Source: Bacteriovoracaceae bacterium
GTDB lineage: Bacteria; Bdellovibrionota; Bacteriovoracia; Bacteriovoracales; Bacteriovoracaceae
DNA: 5,259 nucleotides
Assembly (NCBI GenBank): GCA_023954595.1
Contig: JAGSHJ010000222.1
Span: 1-5,259 of the forward strand
Reading direction: 5' to 3'
Each line of letters begins with the position of its first letter. Position 1 is the stretch's first letter. The translations under genes were made by a program, and so were the position numbers. Under the pieces are notes generated by a model, which saw only the letters and a program-made list of their open reading frames with translations, had not been told where the DNA came from and did no database searches. Below, piece by piece: positions 1-5,259 of the stretch.

Positions 1-269
1 TGGGCCGCAGGACGTCCTCTTCGTTCATCATCATCATCCATGCAAGGAAGATCATCATGAACTAAAGAGTAGGCGTGATGTGCTTCAATTGCGCAGCTAA
101 GTAGGTAATGATCTTCGTTTAGTTCTCCGAGGTCTTGCGCCATAGCTAGTGCAAGCTTTGGCCTAAATAGTTTTCCTGCAGGGAACATGATGTATTCTAA
201 GATAGAACTTAGTTCGTCGTTAACAGTCGCGTCTTTAAATATAGATAATAGTTTTTCTTCGATTTTCAT
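1..269 (-). CDS. ispA: Farnesyl diphosphate synthase-type polyprenyl synthetase, 5' part (cut by window edge)
   Basis: The frame stays open from an ATG at 269-267 to the left edge, giving 89 residues with no stop. The product is expected to condense isopentenyl diphosphate with dimethylallyl and geranyl diphosphate to make farnesyl diphosphate in the cytoplasm. Visible signatures are an IPP-binding AGKLFRP segment (residues 31-37, matching GGKRLRP of E. coli IspA) and HAYSLVHDDLPCMDDDDE (about 65-82). The latter contains the first aspartate-rich motif DDxxxxD at D72, D73 and D78, followed by RRGRP. The two residues between the aspartates beyond the short DDxxD form are typical of bacterial FPP synthases. 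Spacing from the RP of the IPP motif to the first DD is 35 residues, the same as I count in E. coli IspA; the N-terminus is about 12 residues shorter. The motif has Cys76 where E. coli has Ala, and RPAA where RPTC is common. The start overlaps the gspN stop by one base (TAATG), and only a weak purine run (GAAAGAAA) precedes it, so translation probably depends on coupling. A geranylgeranyl diphosphate synthase is possible, because chain length cannot be settled from this fragment. Confidence 0.93.
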   Translation of the reverse strand, partial: MKIEEKLLSIFKDATVNDELSSILEYIMFPAGKLFRPKLALAMAQDLGELNEDHYLLSCAIEAHHAYSLVHDDLPCMDDDDERRGRPAA

Positions 270-1183
270 TATTTCTTTCGTGATGAAGGTATTGGCATCG
301 CCAATGTGCCTCCCAATTGAATTTGATAGAAGTCGTCTTTCTTATCAAACTGATTCATAACCATACCAATTATAGAGTACTTATCGATAAATTCTTGTGA
401 GAAGGCAACTTCTCCAACAAGGTTTAATTGAGATGCTTCAGGGCTTCTCTGATTGACTCTGATAGTTCCTCTCATGTTTCCTCTAATAGGTGAGTCAGCG
501 TCGCCTATAATTAATTCAGAAACCTTTAAAACGTTGTCGTCTCCCATCTTTGCCATAAGTAATAGGTTGTCTATGTTAAGGCGTGATAGGGCGAATCCCA
601 TAATGTTTTGAGCAGGAAGAGCAAAGTTTTTACTTGTGACTTTAAGGTTAAGTTCGTCAATTCCTCTTTGTTGGGCTTTAACTAGAGTATCAACATTTAG
701 ATCTCCAGCGAGCTTTATTCCTGCAGGCAGGAATTCCGAGATTGTCGGCAGAGCAATTTTGGTTTTATCCATGTTTACGGCAACAGTTCCAAATCCAAGA
801 GTGATAAATGCCTCTATTGGATTTTTAAGAAACTCTGTTTGAACTTTAAAGTGTGGACCAAATGGTGCGAAGTTTATTCCTCTGATGTAGAGGTATAGGT
901 TGTCCATTACAATTGGGGCCCCTGGTTTGCCAAAACAGCTCGCAGGTAAGCTTAATTTGCTAACTACAACCTTTGGCATGAACAGTTCAAAGCCTATGTC
1001 TTGGTAAGAGATTGGACAGCCTGGTGCTGAGCCCATGGCCTTTCTCATAAGGCTTTCTACTTGTGAAGATATTGGAAAATAAAGAAGGAAGGAGATGAAA
1101 AACATTCCGGCCAAATATGTCGACCATTTAGATTTTGTTAGCTTTGGTAGATCGTAATCAACGTTCTCTGTTGCTTCTTTCAC
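269..1183 (-). CDS. gspN: Type II secretion system protein GspN
   Basis: 304-residue single-span inner-membrane protein, assigned to the GspN family of Deltaproteobacteria/Leptospira-type T2SS. A charged cytoplasmic N-terminus (1-19, K14, K17, K19) leads into one hydrophobic segment (about 20-40, YLAGMFFISFLLYFPIS). The rest is a periplasmic domain of alternating beta-strand-like segments ending in a GGTLAMPIPS stretch (291-300); a C-terminal strand of the type LxGTLxxP is characteristic of the family as I know it. The domain has only two cysteines, C56 and C83, which could form a disulfide. In GspN/GspC-type proteins the periplasmic part is thought to help link the inner-membrane platform to the secretin, but the role of GspN is poorly defined and many T2SS lack it. 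The start is GTG at 1183-1181, 16 bases after the gspM stop, with AGAAG 5 bases upstream; it places a normal signal-anchor near the N-terminus, and the next in-frame Met (27) would fall inside the membrane segment. Position after gspM supports the call. Confidence 0.85.
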   Translation of the reverse strand: MKEATENVDYDLPKLTKSKWSTYLAGMFFISFLLYFPISSQVESLMRKAMGSAPGCPISYQDIGFELFMPKVVVSKLSLPASCFGKPGAPIVMDNLYLYIRGINFAPFGPHFKVQTEFLKNPIEAFITLGFGTVAVNMDKTKIALPTISEFLPAGIKLAGDLNVDTLVKAQQRGIDELNLKVTSKNFALPAQNIMGFALSRLNIDNLLLMAKMGDDNVLKVSELIIGDADSPIRGNMRGTIRVNQRSPEASQLNLVGEVAFSQEFIDKYSIIGMVMNQFDKKDDFYQIQLGGTLAMPIPSSRKK

Positions 1184-1188
1184 TTTGT

Positions 1189-1193
1189 CTTCT
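1189..1193 (-). promoter_or_regulatory. Weak Shine-Dalgarno site of gspN
   Basis: AGAAG lies 5 bases before the GTG codon at 1183-1181, inside the 16-base gspM-gspN gap. It is the only purine-rich ribosome site near this non-ATG start and supports choosing GTG over the internal Met27. Both the site and the start codon are weak, so GspN may be made at a lower level than GspM or rely on ribosomes finishing gspM. Confidence 0.5.
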
Positions 1194-1199
1194 TTTTGC

Positions 1200-1832
1200 T
1201 TATAGGGCGTTATTAGAGTTGTCTTGGCTATAGTAATGAATAGTTGCTACACCTTCAAGCAGGTTGGTGTTTGTATTTTTCTTAACAGTAACTTCGTCAA
1301 ACTTAATCTTTTGTCTATCATTCAATGTTGTAACCAAGTTAAAAAATTCATTACTAGATAGATCTTGGAATTTCATATCCATAGTGGCCTGTGTAATGAA
1401 ACCTTCGTGCTCTGTTGATTGGAACTTACTTACAGAAATCTTAGACATGTCTATTCCAGCAGCTGATGTTGCAGCACTGATAAGGTTTTGCATGTCATTC
1501 ATATTGGAAACAAAAGTTCTGCCTAGAATTTCTCTCTCAGCAACTTTTAAACCTGCTTTTTGTTGAACAATATTATGAGATATTCTTAGTAGATCTTCTT
1601 TGGTTTCAAGCTCAGACCTAAGTGAAGCGTTTAATCCAAGAAAAATGAACAAAACTATAGCAGGGATTGCAAAAAGCACGACTGCCATTGAGATCTTTAC
1701 TAACTCTTGTGGTTTCTCATCCAGGTTGGAATACGCGTCTAAGATCTTTTGAAACTCTTTAAACGATTGCAGCTCTTCAAGCTTGTTGAAGATGGCATTA
1801 TCTAACGGTTGCATGATATTAAATTTAGACAT
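1200..1832 (-). CDS. gspM: Type II secretion system inner-membrane platform protein GspM
   Basis: 210-residue bitopic inner-membrane protein. Residues 1-45 are a charged cytoplasmic segment with helical character, 46-67 are a single transmembrane helix (ISMAVVLFAIPAIVLFIFLGL), 70-105 are a charged helical stretch consistent with a coiled coil, and 106-202 alternate strand and helix in a way that fits the small ferredoxin-like fold known from GspM. Near the end, a helix FFNLVTTLNDR (163-173) is followed by two strands (about 177-183 and 193-201), as in the GspM/PilO-type domain. GspM partners GspL and helps assemble the inner-membrane platform. Sequence conservation in this family is low, so the call rests mostly on size, topology and position between gspL and gspN. 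Its ATG directly follows the gspL TAA with no spacer, and a GGAG site lies 6 bases upstream within gspL. The cytoplasmic tail is longer than the roughly 15-25 residues I expect for enterobacterial or Vibrio GspM. Confidence 0.8.
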   Translation of the reverse strand: MSKFNIMQPLDNAIFNKLEELQSFKEFQKILDAYSNLDEKPQELVKISMAVVLFAIPAIVLFIFLGLNASLRSELETKEDLLRISHNIVQQKAGLKVAEREILGRTFVSNMNDMQNLISAATSAAGIDMSKISVSKFQSTEHEGFITQATMDMKFQDLSSNEFFNLVTTLNDRQKIKFDEVTVKKNTNTNLLEGVATIHYYSQDNSNNAL

Positions 1833-3428
1833 TTATTGCTCCGTTCCCGTTACCGCCAAGGTAAGTTTACTTTCATTTTTGTCTGTAAAAACGTTCTTGA
1901 TTCCAGACATTGATAGTGTTTCCTCTAGTTGCTCTAGAACTTGAGTACTTTTCGCCTTAAACACTGCGCTGAATTCGTCTCCAGAGAGAGCTTGATATTG
2001 TATAAGTTCTATATCAAGGCCTGAAGTTAATGTTGCCAGCGTTTTTAGTGAAGACATTGCATTAGTATTCGCTGATGCTTGCAGAACGCTTATTTCTTGC
2101 TCGATTGCTTCATCTCTTCTTTTTAATTCTCTTTGCACCATTTCAGGACGCTTTGCTAAGAGCCTTCTCTGTCTTGCAGTTAACTCAAGAGTAGGGTTTT
2201 TAGAGATCGATATAAGAGACTTGTCGATAGTAGACAGATCATTGTGGATTACAATTCTTTCAAGCCCTAGAGATAGAACAGCTAATAAAGTTAAAAAAGC
2301 GGCCCTACTAGCAATGAAGGCAAAAGATTGTAGAGGTAGATCACTTTGACCTTGAAGGGAGAAGTCACCATTTAGGAAGTTAACAATACTGGATTTATCT
2401 CTATACGCTTTTGACTGAAGATCAGCATATGAAAACTTTCTTCTAAACTTCTCATCACCGTCAATCTTGTCTGCATTAACATCATTTTCAAAACTTTCTA
2501 GGAAGTTTGTAGGAACTTCAAACTGCTCAGCAAAGAAGTTGTTAGCGTTTTTAATATTACTTGTTCCACCAGTTAAAAGAACTTCAGAAATTCCAACGCC
2601 ATGAAGAACTCTAAATCCAATCTCCCATCTTTTGAATTCGTGGGCCAGAGGAGTCATCGCTTTCTCCATCAAAGTGGCAAAAGTCTTTTGATTGTCGTTA
2701 ACTTGTGGATATTGATCTTGAGTCAAGAAAAAGCAGTTCTGGTGTTTATACAGGGAAGCTTCTTCTAGATCGATCTTATAGTTTTCAGAAATGATCTCGT
2801 TCAAAGTCTTTCCAGCAATATAGGACTTGTGAACCGCGACTAATTCATTTTCAAAGTAGAAGTATGCTTTAGTAGAGGTGTGACCTAAATCCAAAACACA
2901 AAATGCCTGTGGCATAGTGTCTTTGTTCTGTTTAATAAAATGCTGATATACAGAATCCTGGCTCGTAATTGCCTTTGGATAAATCTGGGAAGATTCAACC
3001 CTGTTAAAGAAAGGCTGAAAGCTCTCTCTTGGTACAATGTCCACTAGAGCTGTTGAATGATCTTTGTGGGTTTGAATAGCATATGCCAAATGAGACTGTG
3101 CAAGCCCATAAGGAATGTCCTCTTCCAGTTGGAATGGAATCATCATCTGAGCTTTTTTTCTATTATTTACAGGCAGGTTTAGAAATCGAGTTGTAAGCAT
3201 CTCGTTAGGAGCGTGAAAAATTAAGCGATATTCACCTTCCACTTCATCCAAGTAGTGCTTGATGATATCAAGCTGAAGAGCTTGCTCAGGATTCTCTTCT
3301 TGGATGTTAATTTCATCAGTATCAATGACAATCTCTCGAGCGCTATCGTATACGATACGATTTCTTTCGACTCGAAATTTGAGAAATTTTACTGAGTAAG
3401 TGCCTAAATCATCTGAAATTATCTGCAT
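1833..3428 (-). CDS. gspL: Type II secretion system protein GspL with PilM/FtsA-like actin fold
   Basis: 531-residue bitopic protein of the inner-membrane platform. Residues 1 to about 310 form a cytoplasmic actin-like domain. DDLGTYSVK (6-14) resembles the phosphate-1 loop, LPVNNRKKAQMMIPFQLEE (85-103) the PilM/GspL helix region, VLDLGHTSTK (178-187) the phosphate-2 loop, and EVLLTGGTSNI (282-292) the adenosine motif. About 310-345 is a charged linker, then VNFLNGDFSLQ (349-359) matches the NLxxGxF segment found just before the membrane in GspL. A hydrophobic segment follows (about 369-389), then a charged helical region (415-450) and a C-terminal domain (about 455-528) whose strand-helix pattern fits the ferredoxin-like fold that pairs with GspM. 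The family recruits the GspE ATPase and binds GspM. The protein is longer than the roughly 380-420 residues usual in Gammaproteobacteria. The ATG at 3428 is chosen because it places the phosphate-1-like loop at residue 6 and no other in-frame Met precedes residue 77; there is no clear ribosome site before it. Confidence 0.92.
   Translation of the reverse strand: MQIISDDLGTYSVKFLKFRVERNRIVYDSAREIVIDTDEINIQEENPEQALQLDIIKHYLDEVEGEYRLIFHAPNEMLTTRFLNLPVNNRKKAQMMIPFQLEEDIPYGLAQSHLAYAIQTHKDHSTALVDIVPRESFQPFFNRVESSQIYPKAITSQDSVYQHFIKQNKDTMPQAFCVLDLGHTSTKAYFYFENELVAVHKSYIAGKTLNEIISENYKIDLEEASLYKHQNCFFLTQDQYPQVNDNQKTFATLMEKAMTPLAHEFKRWEIGFRVLHGVGISEVLLTGGTSNIKNANNFFAEQFEVPTNFLESFENDVNADKIDGDEKFRRKFSYADLQSKAYRDKSSIVNFLNGDFSLQGQSDLPLQSFAFIASRAAFLTLLAVLSLGLERIVIHNDLSTIDKSLISISKNPTLELTARQRRLLAKRPEMVQRELKRRDEAIEQEISVLQASANTNAMSSLKTLATLTSGLDIELIQYQALSGDEFSAVFKAKSTQVLEQLEETLSMSGIKNVFTDKNESKLTLAVTGTEQ
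1839..1842 (-). promoter_or_regulatory. Shine-Dalgarno site of gspM inside gspL
   Basis: GGAG lies 6 bases before the gspM ATG (1832-1830) and sits within the last codons of gspL. Together with the directly abutting TAA-ATG junction it fixes the gspM start and indicates translational coupling of the L and M partners. Confidence 0.7.
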
Positions 3429-3466
3429 GATAATAGTCTAAGCAAACTTGAGTAATTTTACGAGCT
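3429..3466 (-). other. gspK-gspL intergenic gap without an obvious ribosome site
   Basis: This 38-base AT-rich spacer is the longest non-coding stretch in the window. Reading on the minus strand I find no GGAG/AGGA-like site before the gspL ATG, no stem followed by a T run, and no convincing promoter boxes. It probably only separates the pseudopilin block (ending with gspK) from the platform genes L, M and N. Confidence 0.6.
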
Positions 3467-4774
3467 TTAATTGACGAAAATCTCGACTATTCGGGGCTCG
3501 AGTAGTTGAGTTTTTTGCTCCGTCTCGGTGGTACTAGTACCAGTAGTTTGAGCACCACCAACTTTTGGAACGTCAGGGTTTTCAGGCTCAGGGTCTTCAG
3601 TATCTGGGACACCATCATTGTCTGTGTCTGCAACAGGCTTAGGTTCTGGTTTGGCGGGCATCACAACGTATGCGGTCAGCTTGTATGAGGCCCTACCCAT
3701 TAGGCCTTCACTGATGACTTTGAAAATTGTAGGCGATGGTCCAAATTTTAGGCCTTGTGCCTCAAACTTTTCAAAGATTTTAGTAAAGTCTTCATCACCA
3801 ATGACATTAGCTTGTTGTACCCAGTATTTTTTGAAATCATCTAGCGAATTGAAGAAGACTGGATTTTGAGGATCATTTTTGTATTCAAAGAAGTCTTTGA
3901 TATCCTCATCCATTAAATCAGGTAGAAGAAGTTTTAAAGTCTTATCAGTGATTTTATTTAAATCAATCATCAGTGCGCCATGAACTGTGAATTCACGTCT
4001 AATAAGATCCACTAAGTCGTCATCCCAATTAGGCAAAGAGTATACTTCACTAAATGATGCCATCGGAGCATTCTTTGGGCTCATAGGTATTTCTTGAAAA
4101 GCGTTGTCGTTAGGACTTGGTGCAGTGTCAGGGTCACTGACATAGGCAACCATAATGTTCACTAGCTTCTCTAGGTCTGTGCCGTAGTAGCGATTAGTGA
4201 AGTCTTCATCTGTTAAAGTTTTGGCCTCCATAGCTAATTGGAGTGACTTAAGGAGTTGATTACTAGGTGAGTAGCTGGCATCTGATTCTTCTTCCTCTTC
4301 AGAAGTTTGCTCAGATACTTGATTCATCTTAGAAATTCTCAAAAGATTCAAGTTGATTCTATTGGAGATGTTTTCAATCGTAAGTTGAAGGTTTCCTTCT
4401 AAAATCGCCGATTCCATAAAGTCTGCAAGTGAGTCCTTTTGGATTTGATTCATTTTATCACTAATTGGGACTGGATATACAAAAGGGAAGTTCCAGATTG
4501 CGTTTATAACTTCTTGGCTTGCAATATCTGCGGCACTTTGATTTGTTTGTAAAAAGTTAAATGCTTCTTTGTATAAGCGCAGTCTAACCATCGCAAACTG
4601 AAGCCCCGCCTCAGCTGTCATTCTAGATTTCGTTTTATCTTCAATGTTAAAAGACTGGAGTTTGTGGATTTTGCTGTCGTAAGTAAAAGTCATCATGATC
4701 ATCGTTAGTATGACGATGGCAGTACTTACCATTAGTAGAGCAACACCTGATTCGTTATTAAGAATCTTTTTCAT
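3467..4774 (-). CDS. gspK: Type II secretion system minor pseudopilin GspK, with C-terminal calcium-type insert
   Basis: 435-residue minor pseudopilin, expected at the tip of the periplasmic pseudopilus with GspI and GspJ after processing by the prepilin peptidase GspO. The leader MKKILNNESG ends at G10, with predicted cleavage before VALLMVSTAIVILTMIMM (11-28). Mature position 5 is Met rather than Glu, which is normal for GspK. Family landmarks follow: TAEAGLQFA (53-61), NRINLNLL (138-145), MVAYVSDPD (208-216; equivalent of the DWxDxD region), a KNAPMASFSEVYSLP stretch (234-248; the usual N-P-x-x-S-x-x-EL segment), and IDLNKITDKTLKLLLPDL (270-287; the vNlNtA-like helix-hairpin segment). The protein is about 100 residues longer than the usual 320-330. 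Part of the excess is an acidic loop (155-170, five consecutive Glu at 159-163) and a Pro/Glu- and Thr-rich stretch (374-428) holding a DxDxDGxxDxxD motif (383-394). A final strand, EPRIVEIFVN, appears to resume the normal fold. The start overlaps the gspJ stop (ATGA) and has GGAGG 9 bases upstream. Confidence 0.94.
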   Translation of the reverse strand: MKKILNNESGVALLMVSTAIVILTMIMMTFTYDSKIHKLQSFNIEDKTKSRMTAEAGLQFAMVRLRLYKEAFNFLQTNQSAADIASQEVINAIWNFPFVYPVPISDKMNQIQKDSLADFMESAILEGNLQLTIENISNRINLNLLRISKMNQVSEQTSEEEEESDASYSPSNQLLKSLQLAMEAKTLTDEDFTNRYYGTDLEKLVNIMVAYVSDPDTAPSPNDNAFQEIPMSPKNAPMASFSEVYSLPNWDDDLVDLIRREFTVHGALMIDLNKITDKTLKLLLPDLMDEDIKDFFEYKNDPQNPVFFNSLDDFKKYWVQQANVIGDEDFTKIFEKFEAQGLKFGPSPTIFKVISEGLMGRASYKLTAYVVMPAKPEPKPVADTDNDGVPDTEDPEPENPDVPKVGGAQTTGTSTTETEQKTQLLEPRIVEIFVN

Positions 4775-5259
4775 TCTTCAGATCCTCCACCTTCAGTCGT
4801 TTCGCTGGTGTTTGTTTTTTGCTGTAGCTTATACATATTCTCAGCAGTAAAACTTGAAGGGAATAGGGGTCTAAACACTCTAATGAATTGTCTTGTAATA
4901 CCGTCAGTATCAAACCAATCCATGGTCATCTTTACACCATGAATCCTATGTTTTCCGTCTGTAATTGTTGCTAAATTATCAGTCCATTTTTTGGTCTTAG
5001 GATTCCAAAACTCAAAGACTAATTTGTCTACGTTTCTAAGAAGAACCTGGGATTTTACGTCCTCCCATTGAATTTCTTCGTTGTTGAAAACATCATCCGC
5101 TACAAACTTTCTAACGAGAACTTTTCCCTCGTTTTCAGTATCTTCAAACTCGTCTTCATCAGGTCTTGGAAATTCATCAGCTGAAACTAGGTCATACTGT
5201 ACCCAGGCGAAGTGACTCTGTTTTGTATTTTTAAACTTCCTTCGATTGGATGTTGTAAA
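4771..5259 (-). CDS. gspJ: GspJ-like minor pseudopilin, 3' part (start outside window)
   Basis: An open frame enters at the right edge and runs 162 codons to TGA at 4773-4771, overlapping the gspK ATG by four bases (ATGA). The N-terminal pilin helix is not in view. The visible part fits the globular domain of GspJ: a strand HFAWVQYDLV (16-25), VLVRKF (47-52), then VLLRNVDKLVFEFWNPKTKKWTD (72-94), matching the family pattern of a segment ending in a described strand pair and an aromatic W near a turn. HRIHGVKMTMDW (104-115) is the counterpart of the lPraVrvtl strand, and QFIRVFRPL (123-131) follows. About 30-46 is a strongly acidic loop (DEDEFEDTENEG), and the last 18 residues are a low-complexity Q/T/S/E/G tail. 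GspJ forms the pseudopilus tip with GspI and GspK. Position directly before gspK is the strongest support; the domain is divergent, so another minor pseudopilin type is possible but less likely. Confidence 0.78.
   Translation of the reverse strand, partial: FTTSNRRKFKNTKQSHFAWVQYDLVSADEFPRPDEDEFEDTENEGKVLVRKFVADDVFNNEEIQWEDVKSQVLLRNVDKLVFEFWNPKTKKWTDNLATITDGKHRIHGVKMTMDWFDTDGITRQFIRVFRPLFPSSFTAENMYKLQQKTNTSETTEGGGSEE
4784..4788 (-). promoter_or_regulatory. Strong Shine-Dalgarno site of gspK inside the gspJ tail
   Basis: GGAGG is placed 9 bases before the gspK ATG (4774-4772). It is formed by consecutive glycine codons in the GGGSEE tail of GspJ, so the coding tail of one gene also serves as the ribosome site of the next. 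It confirms the gspK start and is the best ribosome site in the window. Confidence 0.75.

Noticed and set aside
27..38. Four tandem ATC triplets resembling a microsatellite
   Set aside because: They are the four Asp codons (GAT on the minus strand) of the conserved DDDD in the IspA aspartate-rich motif.
174..727. CCTGCAGG palindrome present twice (about 174-181 and 719-726)
   Set aside because: Both copies encode Pro-Ala-Gly in frame, in different genes (ispA and gspN); no shared flanks, so likely chance.
636..842. Plus-strand open frame of 68 codons inside gspN
   Set aside because: Lies wholly opposite a well-supported gene, and its product shows no domain or plausible composition.
1264..1566. 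Plus-strand open frame of 100 codons opposite gspM
   Set aside because: The product is a Phe/Ser/Leu-rich translation of the antisense of gspM, with no ribosome site or recognisable motif; gspM explains the region.
2261..2322. Possibility that the GspL hydrophobic segment is not a real membrane helix because it includes Arg375
   Set aside because: The segment (about 369-389) is otherwise strongly hydrophobic, sits right after the conserved NxxxGxF element and before the periplasmic-type domain, exactly where GspL has its single span.
3482..3503. CTCGA/TCGAG inverted repeat near the end of gspK as a possible terminator
   Set aside because: Only about 5 base pairs with a loop of about 11 bases, inside coding sequence and without a T run; too weak to call.
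3506..3869. Two plus-strand open frames opposite the 3' part of gspK (3506-3688 and 3618-3869)
   Set aside because: They overlap each other in different frames and lie opposite a gene with clear family landmarks; no motifs seen.

Overview
The window is a stretch of a type II secretion system (T2SS, general secretion pathway) operon, read entirely from the minus strand. It runs from the 3' part of gspJ (right edge) through gspK, gspL, gspM and gspN into the 5' part of an ispA-type prenyl diphosphate synthase gene (left edge). Every base except two short gaps (38 and 16 bases) is coding. I see no promoter, terminator, RNA gene, mobile element or CRISPR array, so this is the interior of one long transcription unit.

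Layout, in the direction of transcription: gspJ-like minor pseudopilin (4771-5259, start outside the window), overlapping gspK by ATGA; gspK (3467-4774); a 38-base gap with no clear ribosome site; gspL (1833-3428); gspM directly abutting it (1200-1832); a 16-base gap; gspN with a GTG start (269-1183); then ispA (1-269, 3' end outside the window), whose ATG shares one base with the gspN stop (TAATG).

How the parts work together: GspJ and GspK are pseudopilins expected at the tip of the periplasmic pseudopilus. GspL and GspM are inner-membrane platform proteins: GspL carries a cytoplasmic actin-like domain that normally docks the GspE ATPase, and GspM is its bitopic partner. GspN is an accessory single-span membrane protein. 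IspA makes farnesyl diphosphate in the cytoplasm. It is not a secretion component, but it is translationally coupled to the end of the operon.

Organism: the base composition is AT-rich (roughly 40% G+C by eye). The system has a GspN of the kind known from Deltaproteobacteria and Leptospira, a GspL that still looks like PilM/FtsA, and pseudopilins and platform proteins carrying extra segments. Together these suggest a Bdellovibrionota or deltaproteobacterial-type diderm, perhaps a low-GC Bacteriovorax/Halobacteriovorax-like predator. This is inference from style, not a database match.

Nothing here is a wholly new system. The points that deserve a second look are lineage-specific elaborations: a thrombospondin-type-3-like calcium motif inserted near the C-terminus of GspK, a GspL with three recognisable nucleotide-binding motifs, an extended GspM N-terminus, and the tight gspN-ispA coupling.
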